Of a DNA stretch of 64,000 nucleotides, positions 24,401 through 35,822 are shown in pieces. Position numbers and translations under genes: made by a program. This stretch comes from Erigeron canadensis (lineage: Eukaryota; Streptophyta; Magnoliopsida; Asterales; Asteraceae). The stretch spans positions 8,122,649 through 8,186,648 of the forward strand of contig NC_057763.1 in NCBI RefSeq assembly GCF_010389155.1. Reading direction: 5' to 3'. The first letter of the stretch is position 1, and each line of letters opens with the position of its first letter. Under the pieces are notes generated by a model that saw only the letters and a list, made by a program, of their open reading frames with translations, did no database searches and was not told the origin of the DNA.

Positions 24401-26020
24401 GATATCCATTACATCATCAGCAAACTGATTTGCATCATCAGAATCAGATTCATCATTATTTGTATCAACAACATCTTCTGATTCAGGTTCTTGAAATCTG
24501 TCAAACTCGAAGCGAGATTTCTTGAATTTTTTCCGAATGTTAACAGGAACAGATTTCTTTCTGCCTTGTAGATTGAGGAGATCTAGGAAATGATGAAGAT
24601 GATGGAATCTGTGTTGAAATAGGTTGAGATTGAGGTTGTTCCATGGTTGGTTGTTCTGGTAAAGTGAAATCAGGAAGTGGCGAAGATTGATAAATTGGTG
24701 GAGATGATAGTCGTTGAGGTGACGGTGTTCTGGGTGATGGTGATCGTCTTAGATTGGTTGTTTTAAGAGGTGGTGATCGGATTGGCCTTGGAGACCTAGA
24801 AACAGAAATTGTCTCCTCAGAAGATGTAGGAGAAAAAAGTTCAGCTGGAGCTTTTCTCTTGAGTTTCTTCGATGAACTCCCCTTCTTCTTCTTTTGATGC
24901 ACTTTCTTGCTCAACTTTAAAACAAATATTTCTCCCTTCAATTTCCTTCTCTTTAACTTACTGGAACTGGATTCACCCTCACTCTCTTTTCTTTTTCTCT
25001 TTGACCCCTCACTTGGTGACCTATGCACAGCTTGGGTAGGAACCGAGAGGCTTTCCAGTCCCAGAGCTGCTCTAATCCAGTCCAGATAAGCTATCTTATC
25101 ATTATCAGAATCAGGATCCAAATCTAACAAGTATGATGGAATCAGAAATGAATAATCAGCAACTCCAGAATCTCTGACATACTTGTAGTAATGAATGAAG
25201 ACTTGAGTGTTGTTACAAAGTCTTGGAATGCTTCGATCATTTCTAACTGCACTATAGACCATTTCTGTGAGAAATCTTATAAAAGGAATATACTTCTTGG
25301 GAGCCGAGACTTTGCCATTGACCAATATAATCAGTTGGTCCCACAAAAGTTGAGCAATGTCGTAGTGTTTGTTGAAAACAACACCATAGAAGATATAAAG
25401 CATTGGCTGAGTCAAGTCATCCATTCCTCTTGTATATGGAGTTAAGCAGTTGATGAGGATGGAATATGCATAATACCATATCTTCGGAGATTCTTTAACT
25501 TGAACTCTCTAGTCTTGGTTAAAGGACCATCATAACCAAGTGATATCAAAGCGGCAAACATCTCTTCATTGGACTCGAATGTATCAAAATCAGCATGTCC
25601 ATTTGAAGTTGCCTCAGGTAGTCTTAATACTCTTCTAAAATCATCAAGATTGAACTCAAACTCATATGATCTATCGCAAGAATTCAATTGATATTGAAAG
25701 TAGCCTTGGCGGCGAAGTTCAAGAGATTTAACTTTGGCTTTGGCTCTTGAGCTTGATGGATCTTGAGGTTGAACAAAAGTGATGGATCTCCACATATCAA
25801 ACAGATAGACTTCAGCTAAGTCTTGATCAACAATAAGAGCATACGTGAGAGGATGATGAAGAAGGATTCTTGGAACTATCGGGAATCCAGGAGCAACAAA
25901 AGGATCACTTAGAGCTCTGTTATTTCTCATATTTCTTGTGTTGCCAAGCACAAGAATTTCTTCAGTGGATTCATTTAGGGCAATCTCTTCATCATGTTGG
26001 ATTTCTTCTTAACGATCCAT
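21418..26020 (-). pseudogene. very long extra ORF (not pol) of the retrotransposon, several breaks
   Basis: One ancestral reading frame of about 1500 codons can be followed on the minus strand from ATG 26018-26020. It is interrupted by stops at 26009-26011, 24071-24073, 23606-23608, 22605-22607 and 21877-21879, and by frameshifts near 25460, 24565, 23540 and 22400. The N-terminal part (to about 24950) is globular, with FNLDDFRRVLRLPEA and a later LLWDQL. Then come a Lys-rich basic block (about 25010-24840), Ser/Pro-rich low complexity, a Thr-run encoded by (GTT)n near 23350-23375, an acidic Asp/Ser region, and a second globular part ending with GDPIEDLDGFVFIN and SDGTLNYC. It has no protease, integrase or RT motif. 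From memory, similar proteins sit beside retroelement genes in Asteraceae. Its function is unknown; envelope-like is only one possibility. Confidence 0.7.
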
Positions 26021-28280
26021 TATTTTTGATTTTTCTGATTTTAAGACACAAAACAATTTAACGCACACATAAAACAAAGTTTAAACATCAAATAACAAGA
26101 TTCATACAAGTGATTTATATAAGATACAAAAGAGGTTCACAAAGGCAATCAACTCAGTGTATACTATATAAATAACTTGATATGAGAAAATAAACACAGA
26201 AGTTCACAAAGGCGATCAATTCTCTGTATTTTTATATATTTTCATATGTAAATAACTTTGAAGATAAGGTAGAATCATATAAGTACAAAATATTTGAGAA
26301 TAGTAAGGAAGTACACAAATGCGTTCAATTCCTCGTATTTCAAATATATTGCAATTATATGACAATACAAAGCACTTTGTCACACCACATAAAAAAAAAT
26401 TAAGAAAATGGTTTTTGGAAAAAAAAGTTTAAGTATGGAAAGCCTGAGATCGTCCTGAGGTTAAACTCAGGTTTTGAAGATAAAATGATTTTACATACAA
26501 GTAAAGAAATCTAGGACGATCTTGTTGAGATCGTCCTGAGTTTTAACTCAGTTAAGGAAAATTAAGACGACTTTGAGGAAGATCGTCTTATCATTTGACA
26601 TGTTGAAAAAGTTTAAGTCTGAAAATGAAAGTGGGACGATCTTGAATAAGATCGTCTTAAAGTTGAATATCTTGAAGAGTTTTGAAGTGAAGGAAAGAAA
26701 TTTGAGACGATCTTGATAAGATCGTCTTGGAAACAAAGTGATAAACACTTCACTTCTCTTTTTGAAAAATTTCTAACACTTTGAAATATAAAGTGAAATT
26801 ATGTCAATATTCTGAGAAAAATTGAGCATAACCTCCCCTTGTATTTGAGAGTATTAGATTTTGAGCAAAACCGATTTCTTTAGAGTTCAGTTACCCATCC
26901 AATTGATTTTCGAAACAAAACTTCATCCACACAGCGTACAGACCCTTAGACGATCCTGACAAGATCATCTTGGTCTTGGTCTCAGGGGTTTATAAGGAAA
27001 ACATATGAATGGAACTAAGACGGTCTTCGCAAGATCGTCTTATTTCTAAGTCGTTTTGGAACCAAGACGATATTGGACAAGATCGTCTCAGAACCAACCC
27101 AATCTTAAAACTAAAACGATCCTTAACCAGAATCGTCCTATTTCCAATCAGTTAACACATATCACAACCTTTATCACTAAATGATTCTTATTACCATCTA
27201 AGCATATCACAAACTCATATTTGAATCATTTCTACCAAAATCTAACTACTCAGAACACATAAATCAACAAAATTAACCAAGAACGATTTGAAGATCGTCC
27301 TAGGTCGTCTTCTTCATAATAACAGAGTAGCAGGTTTTTTGAATTTTCAAAAACACATATTTAGGCTTTTAATCAAGTAAAAATCATACGCACATATCCT
27401 AAACATGCTTCTAAATCATTCCAATATCACAGAAACATTAACAGAAGCATAGAATTCGAAATAAATTGAAAAAATGAGATCTACATTCAAATTCCAAATC
27501 CTACCTGAAGATGTAATCTAATGATAATGATATTGTGGTATGAAATGATCAGCAAGAAAATAGCAACACAACCCTTATTTTTGTTTCAATGACCAGCTAA
27601 AAAGATTTGAAGTGATTTTGAGAAAGAGAGACTGTGTGTATGTGTGTGTTTTTACGGGAAAATGGAATGAAAAAGATAAAATAAAATTCTTATCCCTCCT
27701 TGTAGTAGAAGAAACCAAATCGGGTCGCGGGTCAACTGTGTATGAACCGAATCAGATATGGTTTTCGGCCGTTTTTGGAAAGAAATGGGTTCACAAACGA
27801 AATAAATTGGGCTTAAAGATTTTTGGTTAATGGGTTGAAGTATGGACTTAATACACACACAAGAAATATTGGACAAAAACAAAAAAATTTTAAAAAATTG
27901 AATACACATAGAAAAACAAGACAAACAACAACAAAAAAAATTTATTTTTGATTTTTTAAAATTTAGCAATAAGTTTCTCTTCAAATAGTGCAAATACATA
28001 AACTCCCCCTAGAATCATGAATTATCATTTTTCTCCCCCTCAAACATTGCATGATATATAAACATATTGCACATAAGCACAACATCAATGTTTGACAAAT
28101 AATGAATGAAAGAGAAAGAGATGAAGGATTGGTACAACATGCAGAGGCAAGTAAGTGCATTGGTAAAGAGCATTTATTTGAGATTGTTTCTTTGAAAAGA
28201 AACTTATTCCAGGATCATGTGTTGAATGTCATCCAAAGTAAGAACACTAAACACAGACCTTTTTTACCTGCAAATCACAA
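26021..28280. other. non-coding block where pol would be expected, with palindrome cluster 1
   Basis: No coding sequence was found between the end of gag and the extra ORF. About 26440-27315 holds about ten copies of a short palindrome of the form GACGATCTTG(n)AAGATCGTC, at about 26448, 26513, 26563, 26632, 26704, 26948, 27017, 27063, 27113 and 27281. The rest is AT-rich, with a TG-rich stretch near 27634-27650. The block may mark an internal deletion of pol or be a leader for the downstream ORF. Confidence 0.8.
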
Positions 28281-30933
28281 TTAAGTTTGTTTTGGTACCC
28301 ACCTTTGAATGGGTCCTTTTGTGTTAATGGAAACATTCAAGGTATACAAATGAGGTTTTCGAACAAGAGGTTTATTGTTAAAATTCATCACAATCCCATT
28401 AGAATCAACAATAAAAGGTTTAAAAATCATAGTAGAAGATTTAGATTTTATTACAGACCATGGTTTAGCTAAATTATTCAAATTTGAATCAAATTTCCTA
28501 TTAGGAACTTTATTCTTGTAATCATTAGCTATCCAACTTTTTCTAACTGGTGATTTAGTGGACACTTGTGTTTTAGCATAGCTAGTAGATTTTATCAATG
28601 ATGATTTAGGAATCCACTTATGGTTACTAGCTAAGCTCTTCTCTCCTGTAACAAATAAATTCTTAGAATTAGTTTGAGGAGTTAAAAACACATTTTGATT
28701 GTTGGTTTTATTGGAAGATTTGATGTTCTGTTTCTTTGGGGTTCCAACAGTAAACCAACCATACTGATCTCTATATCTAGTTTTACCATTAGATGTATCT
28801 TTGATTAGAAAAACTTTGTTAGTCTTAGATACCTTAGGTAAAGAACCAGATTGAGAGATAGCTTTAGGAGCAAAGGTTCTAGAAACAGATGGAGTATCAA
28901 CCTTGTTCTTTGGGGTAGTAGGAGCTGGTGCATGTTGACCTTTGGGTGAATAAAATGAAGTTGGAGCAATCTTCGAATGAGATTCCTTCTTTGGTGCAAC
29001 TTTAGGCTTTTTGGGTGACAGTTTTTCAAGTTCTTTTTCAACTTCTGGTGCAAAAACATGATCAGTTTCAAAAAACTTATCAAGTTCTTCAACAGTAAAA
29101 TCTGGAACTTTTATTTGAACTTCTGGTTTGAAAACAGTTTTGTTTGTCAACTTTTCAATTAATGCTTTTACTTTAGCCTTAAGATCTTTAGGAGTCTCAA
29201 TCTTGTGCTCTAAGTTCACTTTATTTTGGTCAACAGGGATGGTCACTAGGGTATCAAAAGAAAGTATCTTATTGACAGAAGCAAGATTTTTTGCTTTCAA
29301 AGCTTGAACTTTCTCTTCAATCTGGAAGAATGATGATAGCATTGAGGTAGACATATCATGAATCTCTTGAGGAAAAATGCTATCACCCTGCACATCTTTA
29401 GAATTCTCACACCTATTGGATGGTGTGGAGTAATCAACAGAATTAAGATCATGCAATATTTGGGTAAAGGTGGTCTGACTTACCTTTGGAGAATGATTTT
29501 GAGTTTTCAGATGTTCAATGACATTTTGTTTTAAACCTTCAATTTCTTTTTCCAATATGGTGGTTGGAGTATAAGCTCTTTGTGAAATTGGTTTTGAACA
29601 AACTTTTTGAGAATCATTTTCAGGAATTGAAATGTTGTCTATTTCTTCTAACTCATAAATGGATCTTGTATGAGTTTTGTTGTATGTGTCATTTAGAGCA
29701 ACATAATCAATACCAATCTGATTTGATTTTGGTCTTTCAACATCATCTGACTCAAAGTCACTCTCAGATGGTCTGATGAACTCTTGAATCATGCAAAGTC
29801 TCAAAAACTTTTCATCATACAATGGACCAAGGTCTTCTTTTTGGACTTTTTCCAAGTGTGCTGGATTCTCATAACCCAATCCAAGAAGAAATTTTGATCT
29901 ATCAATCTTTGACTTGTTATAAAAAGCAGTGAAATTCAAAAGAGGATTTTGTTCAATTTTATAGATTTTTTCTTGATAGAACAAAATGTTTGCTTTCAAA
30001 TCCTCAGCTTGTTTTTGAAGTGTCTCAATTTAAAGTCCTTTGAGAAAACAAGTACTGTTTAAATCAGAAATCTGTCTTTCATGTTTTTCACAATTGGATT
30101 TAAAATCTTTCATCTTATTTGTGAGAAACTCAACATCAGCTTGTCTTGCATTTGCTCTTATCCATTCATTGGTTTTCTCAAGTTTTAAAGTCTCAATTCT
30201 TAGTCAAATGAGCCTTGGGTGAAACAACTTGAGAACTATGACTTGACAAATGCATTTCTTTCAAAGAATCATAGTTTACTTTGAGAGCTTCATGAGCTAT
30301 TGAGAGTTCTGAAAAATTTTCATTGATTTTATCCAACTCTTGTTTAGCCATTTTCAAATTGTTTTTCAAAGTCAGATTTTGCTTTGTCAAATCAGCAACA
30401 GTTGTTTGGACAAACAAGAAATCATCTTTGTCAATGAATTCTACCTCACTTGTTGTTGATTGTGAAGTGAATTGTCAAGGAACTATTGTTGAATTAACAG
30501 ATGTCATCAAGCATGTAGGATCTTCAGAATCAGCAAACTTTGTTAATTCATCCCATATCTCTTTAGCACTATGATCATGATTAACAGCAGAGAAAATCTC
30601 ATCAGTAAGCGATTGATAGATATAGGATCTAGCTTGCTTGTCAGCTTGAATTCTTGCTTTTTGACTATCAGTCAGTTGCTCATTTGTAAGAAGAACTCCA
30701 TTGGGATGTTTGAATTGAACTGGACCTTCAAGAATTGATTTTCTAATAAAGATACCATTTGGTTTGGTATCAAGAAAATCCATGAATTCTTTTTGCCACT
30801 TGGCATAGGAATCTTTATGAAGAATTGGAGGCCTGATGACTGATATCATTGGATCAATGTTAATTGTTGTTATTGAATTGAAAGGACAATGATATGGAAA
30901 TTGTGTTTGTTGTTTTTGATTTTTAGAAGACAA
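28281..30933 (-). pseudogene. gag of the pol-less retrotransposon, three breaks
   Basis: Gag forms the virus-like particle that packages the element RNA. The first part (30933-30478) has the copia gag signature: KWQKEFMDFLDTKPNG, a SYIYQSLTDEIF run, and AKEIWDELTKF. The initiator reads TTG where ATG is expected. A TGA at 30475-30477, a frameshift near 30190-30205 and a TAA at 30030-30032 break the frame. The middle (about 30417-29980) is Leu/Lys/Glu-rich with heptad character, so coiled coil is likely. The 572-residue last block (29999-28281) is Ser/Lys/Thr-rich with YRDQYGWFTVGTP and ends GPIQRWVPKQT, like the linker preceding protease in Sirevirus-type polyproteins. I see no CCHC knuckle. 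Pol does not follow. Confidence 0.8.
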
Positions 30934-32020
30934 TACGATCTTGTTGAGATTGTTTTAGGAAAAAGGAACTAGAACGGTCTTGAGAAGATCGTTCTAAAGA
31001 TGTGTTGAAAATATTCTAAGTATGGAAGAAAAAGAGGTAAGACGGTCTTGATGAAGATCGTCTTAGGAAAGGAAGGTAAGACGGTCTTGAGGAGATCGTC
31101 TTAGGAAAGTTTTGGGTGAAAAATTTTCTATACTATTTTGGACAGAATAACGAAATGATTTTAGGAATGTTGAGCAAAACCAATCTTAAAGAGATTAGCT
31201 ACCCAAGGAAGTGTGTGATTCCCAATCACAACAACTTCAAATGTTCAATTCACCACACACAGTTCACACAGAACCACAAAAGCTAGGACGATCTTGAGGA
31301 AGATCGTCTTAACAACAATGTCAGAAAAATACTAGGACGATCTTGAAACGAGATCGTCTTAGAGTCAACTTTGGGAAACGATCTTTTGGAGATCGTCTTG
31401 GGGTAAAAATGGATTTTCGAAGATCGTCTCGATGAAATTTCTGCAAGAACACTAGAAAAAGACAAAATAGTCGAACAAATCACTAATTTGCTTGTATCTC
31501 ACTCAATTTTGAGAGTTAGAACTCGATCCAAACACAGAAATGCTCAGATTTCAACTGCGCACAACCCTAGCAACAAAATTATAGCTCAAATCAACTCAAA
31601 TTGAAAATTCAAAATCTCATCAACTTTCCAAAAATTTTGGATTATGGTCAAAACAATGAATTGGATTCTGAAACTTGACAGGATGATTTTTGAGATGATT
31701 TGGAATGTATCTGTGATCAAAAACAGAATAATTGAGTGATAATCGATGGTGAATTGGTGAAAAACAAAGATGGTTTTGGTGATGAACACAAAAAACTGAT
31801 AATTTGATTGAAATTCTGTGAAATCTGTATGAATTTTCACAAATGATATATCAATAGACTCGTAATCAAATTCCTGATCGAGCGGTAAACAAAATTTAGC
31901 TTGAGATTAACTGAATCAAAATCCCACAGAATGTTTGTAGGACGGTCTTGAGAGAAAATTGAGATTTTAATGAATTTAGCACAAAATTGAGCAATGGATC
32001 TTCAACAGATTGTTGTTTTG
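30934..32020 (-). repeat. retrotransposon leader with palindrome cluster 2
   Basis: Between the primer-binding site and gag, about nine copies of the same palindrome recur: about 30934, 30971, 31039, 31079, 31285, 31333, 31377, 31415 and 31937. Good examples are AAGACGGTCTTG followed by AAGATCGTCTTA at 31039-31065, and AGGACGATCTTG followed by AAGATCGTCTTA at 31285-31311. Each would form a hairpin of about 8-11 bp in RNA. The sequence between copies is AT-rich and non-coding. Confidence 0.85.
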
Positions 32021-32031
32021 CTCTGATACCA
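32021..32031 (-). other. primer-binding site of the pol-less retrotransposon
   Basis: The minus strand reads TGGTATCAGAG, separated from the LTR end by two bases: a standard copia initiator tRNA-Met site. Confidence 0.9.
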
Positions 32032-32033
32032 CT

Positions 32034-32288
32034 TGTAAAATAGAAATCTGAGCTTGATTTGTGCAAAAATGGAGTTAGTGTGTGAAAAGGTGTTTGTGTG
32101 TGTATGGAGGTTGAAGATGGAGACGGAGAAAGAATAAGTAGAGTGAAATGGAATGATTAGGATAAATGTGGGAAAAGGCTTACAATTTTGGGTATGTAGA
32201 GGAGTATTTATACACTTGACTAACTTTCACTAATACTCCTTCCATTATTAAAATAATTACATTTTAACACCATTTTAGATTTCTAACA
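32034..32288 (-). repeat. 5' LTR of the pol-less retrotransposon
   Basis: 255 bp, partner of 21024-21278. A TATA-like TATAAATAC on the minus strand lies near 32206-32214 and would drive transcription toward gag. Confidence 0.93.
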
Positions 32289-32492
32289 ATGATCCAGACA
32301 TTAAAACCAACTAATCAAGATGGCTTTTATGATTTAACGTTACCAAATATTATGTACAACAACTTTCAGTTAAAATAAATTGATTTTTATTAGTTAATTT
32401 TAACAGTTGTTTTGTATATATTTGATGTTAAAATAACTTAGTTATACGTTAAAACCAATGTACTTTTATTCAAGAAATTCTCGTTACTGATA

Positions 32493-32748
32493 CAAGCATG
32501 GTACCTGCGTAGTGCGGCGACAGTAGTGGGCACGACGGTCTAGTATTGTCGGTGACGGTATTATTTCTGGTGATGGCGGTGTCAAGTCTCAAATCGTGTA
32601 GGTTGATGTAAAGGTGATAATGGAATATTTAAAAAGATAAGGGCTTAAAGTGTTAATTACTAAAATAAATGTCAAGGGCAATTCTACTAATTAATAAACA
32701 GGAATTACTAAAAATAAAAAAGGGCCTTTTGCTTTATAAAATAGTAGA
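32493..32748 (-). mobile_element. non-autonomous Helitron, about 255 bp
   Basis: The minus strand starts TCTACTATTTTATAAAGC and ends after a hairpin-like gccgcactacgcagg with taccatgCTTG followed by T, matching the pattern of the other small Helitrons here. No ORF. Confidence 0.6.
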
Positions 32749-32826
32749 GGTACCCAAAATATCGACGCCTACATAATATTCAAGTAATTCTCGATACTTA
32801 TCACATGGTTTTTTTTAAAAAAATTT

Positions 32827-35050
32827 AGAGTTTTCAACATAATTTGCCAATGTGGTTTACTCAAATAGTCACGTTTCGTTTCTGTGCTTAAAAACGTCAT
32901 AAATCGTCTTTTATAGGAAGAAAAACTTCATGTTTCACCTTTGGCTTGTTGACAATAACCGACCTCCATTAACACTCACACATCCCTCCCACGTGAGGAT
33001 ATTTCGGGACTTTATGTTTTTATTTTTGCTTCTTTCTTCTTCATCCTTTTTTTTCCATTATAATTATAGAATCTCATATCATCAAATTTTTCTATATATC
33101 ACCACTAGTTTATAAAATTTATACCAAAGAAAATGATAGAAATATAACGGCTTGTAAGGAGAGAACAATGTGATTAATTTTCTAAGAACTTTTTTTTATA
33201 TACTATGGAGTAAAAATCCCAACAACCTTTTGTGGTTATGGTTTGCTAAACACGTCAATGGTGGTGATGGCAAGATCTTGATGACGGTCGGATAACTCCA
33301 GGCTCCGGCATGGAAGTAGTCAAGCGAGTCCGCATTGACTGTACCTCATTACTCTTGGTGAAATAATGAAATTGATAGGTACTCAAGAAGATAACAGGAT
33401 GGTTTAAGATGTCTCAAAAAGTCGTAGAGGAGAGGTGAATACAACTTTTAAGCTTGATACAACTCTAAAATACATTTTAATGCAGAATATAAATTATCTT
33501 AAAGTATTTGTTCATGTTCAACTTGAGATAATGTATTAATGAAATAGTAAAGATAAATAACAGAATATAATGACAGTCAAGTAAAGTGCAGTTCAAGAAC
33601 AAAGTGTGAGCTTAATTCAACTAGATCTTTTATTGATGAATAAAAAGAATTACAAGTAGTTGTGGTACATATTATCCTACAAATCTAACTACTTGGTTGA
33701 ATAGCAAGTTACAACTTTGTATATTAACTCTACGTAAGCTGAGTGCAACACGGATCCAAGCTGATATCTTTAATCATTGTGAGAGTTAATATAATATGGA
33801 TGCACACATTCTTGAAACTCTAAGGTTGATTTATATAGGTATCAACCATGTCATGGATGTCGTCCACTATTTTCCACGCATCTTGATTTATCGGCCTATG
33901 CATGATCGGTACTTGTTGAAAGTGACATTGTCCTTTTTGTTCCCCATATCCTTACCAAGGTTGATCGTGCAATCACATGTATAATGGACACCTCACAAAA
34001 TGTTTACCATCACCAACTGGTACTTTATAATGTCCTTTCTAATGCTTATCCAGATGGGTGACATATATACAAAGTTAAATAACAACACTAGAGCACTTAC
34101 AGTACTCCAGGATGAACTTATACCTTCCAAGCTGAGTGCAAGAACCAAGCTGATTTTCACCAATTAGCTTGGCCTTCTATCCTTATTCTTTATCTTCGAT
34201 TCATACCAATTGATTATACTTCATTTGATGCGGCTTGAATGATACCATATTCCAGTGAAGATGTTCAGGTTGACTCAGCTTGGATCAATCCAAGCTGACT
34301 CAGCTCTAGAACCAAAGACATAAATATTTCTTGAACTGTTTGTCATCTTCAAATATCTTTATGTATGAGCAGCTTGACTCCAACAGAAATCCGTACCACC
34401 ACACTATTTCAATTGATCCATCCTCAAGTGCTACCACCGCAACCCAAAACTCGACCACCACCAGTGCATACTACCGCCGCTGTCATTGATTACCTTCTGC
34501 CTTTGAAACTGCCACCACGTATAATCCAGATCTATAGACTAACCGGCTTTCTAGTCACTTTCCCTAGCCAGCCGCTCGATTTTCCAACCAAAACCTTCTG
34601 GCCACTGGCTTGGTTTTCCGTCCAATAGTTTAAATTTCCGGCCTCTGGTTCAGTGTATTCTGACCAATGGTTTTAGAAATTTTCAGATTTCTTTTTGTAT
34701 GAGTGTAATAGAATGTGTGTATATGTATATTGATTCCTTGATATATGTGAGTGTATATATATATATATATTCAAATACAAGTATGTATGTATTTAAGAAA
34801 GAGAAAAAAGAGAGCTTGTGTATGTATAGAGGTGAATCGAGACAAAAAGGCATAGAAAAAAGACAGGAATAACCTTCACGTTTGAGGCACATGGGGTGTT
34901 GATGGAGATGGGTTGATGGTCAACCAGTCAAAAGATAAAACATGAAGCTTTTCTTTCTATAAAAAACGGTCCATGACATTTTTTTAAGTACGGGATGAAA
35001 CATAACTATTTGAGTAAAGTAGCACAAGGACGATATATGTCGAAAACTCT
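32827..35050. mobile_element. long-TIR DNA transposon (MULE-like), about 2.2 kb, non-autonomous
   Basis: The left end (AGAGTTTTCAACATAA) and the reverse complement of the right end (AGAGTTTTCGACATAT) are homologous for at least 110 bp. They share tttactcaaatagt, cttaaaaa, and agaaaa..cttcatgtttt words. Long TIRs are typical of Mutator-like elements. I could not identify a clean 9-bp target duplication and no transposase is present. The interior includes a Pro-rich open frame (34365-34628) and an LTR-like minus-strand block at 33400-34330. Confidence 0.65.
33400..34330 (-). repeat. LTR-like remnant inside the long-TIR element
   Basis: The minus strand carries AATAAAAGATC and related polyadenylation-like words near 33630-33650 and a gtattcacctctcctctac stretch near 33430-33450, resembling the U5 end of copia LTRs. 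The words aagctgagt and ccaagctga recur at about 33739-33765, 34127-34153 and 34272-34305. Boundaries are not resolved. Confidence 0.3.
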
Positions 35051-35258
35051 ATATTTAATTAAAATGAGATCCATTCTATGACTATCTTTCGATTACCAAT
35101 TAATCTTCATTAATTAAGCGGATAATCAAATACTGTATCTCTAACAGAAATGTATAATATATACTTTTTTAATATCCTTCAAAAATTTGTGTACAAAGTA
35201 GACAATGTCATATTATCGTCCATCTACTAAATTCGTCACCAAATTGATTTACCAAAAC

Positions 35259-35705
35259 TCAAGCTTGTAGCTGATCATCACTTCCTTGTTTTTCTTTCTT
35301 CATTTTCTCAAATTCCGAGGCTACCGATTCCTCCAACGAGTTACCCCGACAACTACAACTGCAAAACGATATTGGTCTACTTGAAACGGGTGTTGCTAAA
35401 AACGTTGGATTTGCTTGTCCTGCCATGATTACTAAATAATTCTCTTCAAATACACGAGATAAATCTTTTTCAATATAGTTGGGTTTAAACCCTCCAGCTT
35501 CAAGGTCTTGTTCACCTTCGGCATCATTATCGTGGTCACGGGAATGTTTGGAGTAGGAGCAAGCCAGGACTACAAGTGCAAAAGCAATGAGACTTAGCAC
35601 GGCAGCAAGGCCACCGAAGAGGTATGGCACCGGTGAGTGCCATGGTGATTGGTGAACAATCACAGGTGATGTAGGGGCCATTAGAGAAGGTGATTGTAGA
35701 GTCAT
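35259..35705 (-). CDS. GDU: GLUTAMINE DUMPER family protein, subtype A (copy 3)
   Basis: Intronless 148-residue GDU protein, predicted plasma-membrane regulator of amino-acid efflux. PWHSP at residues 21-25, one membrane segment at about 26-51 (VPYLFGGLAAVLSLIAFALV), DLEAG at 67-71, FEENYLVIMAG with VIMAG at 92-96 (Asn replaces the usual Lys in FEEK), PTFLATP, then a Cys-rich patch (FCSCSCR) and a charged tail. The frame is open up to an ATG at 35820-35822, but that codon lies immediately below the TATA box. The ATG at 35703-35705 aligns with copy 5 (both begin MTLQS), so I use it. Flanked on the right by non-coding DNA and on the left by the MULE-like element. Confidence 0.92.
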   Translation of the reverse strand: MTLQSPSLMAPTSPVIVHQSPWHSPVPYLFGGLAAVLSLIAFALVVLACSYSKHSRDHDNDAEGEQDLEAGGFKPNYIEKDLSRVFEENYLVIMAGQANPTFLATPVSSRPISFCSCSCRGNSLEESVASEFEKMKKEKQGSDDQLQA

Positions 35706-35806
35706 TGAAAGTTGTTTCTTAATTAGTGAGCAAATTTGAGAGAAATTAGTAAAGTTAATTAGTTTATGGAGATAAGTGGAATGAAGAGTTGTTGAGTGAG
35801 GGGGGT

Positions 35807-35814
35807 ATTTTATA
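35807..35814 (-). promoter_or_regulatory. TATA box of GDU copy 3
   Basis: The minus strand reads CTCTATAAAATACC about 105 bp upstream of the chosen start codon. Confidence 0.7.
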
Positions 35815-35822
35815 GAGAACAA

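Larger units (their letters stand above)
21024..32288 (-). mobile_element. pol-less copia-type LTR retrotransposon, 11.3 kb, complete ends
   Basis: Two 255-bp LTRs (21024-21278 and 32034-32288) differ at roughly nine positions by eye. They begin TGTAAAATAG and end TTTCTAACA, and are flanked by a perfect 5-bp duplication ATGAT (21019-21023 and 32289-32293). The order on the minus strand is: 5' LTR, initiator tRNA-Met primer-binding site, palindrome-rich leader, gag, a second palindrome-rich non-coding block, a very long extra ORF, polypurine tract, 3' LTR. No protease, integrase, reverse transcriptase or RNase H is present. The Gag composition recalls Sirevirus-type copia elements, which is an inference. 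It separates the first two GDU genes from the other three. Confidence 0.92.

Noticed and set aside
27652..27999. 115-residue minus-strand open frame inside the retrotransposon
   Set aside because: Phe/Leu/Cys-rich from A/T runs, no pol motif, and lies in the non-coding block.
35706..35822. N-terminal extension of GDU copy 3 from an upstream ATG
   Set aside because: The upstream ATG is almost at the TATA box, and the extension has no counterpart in the other GDU copies.
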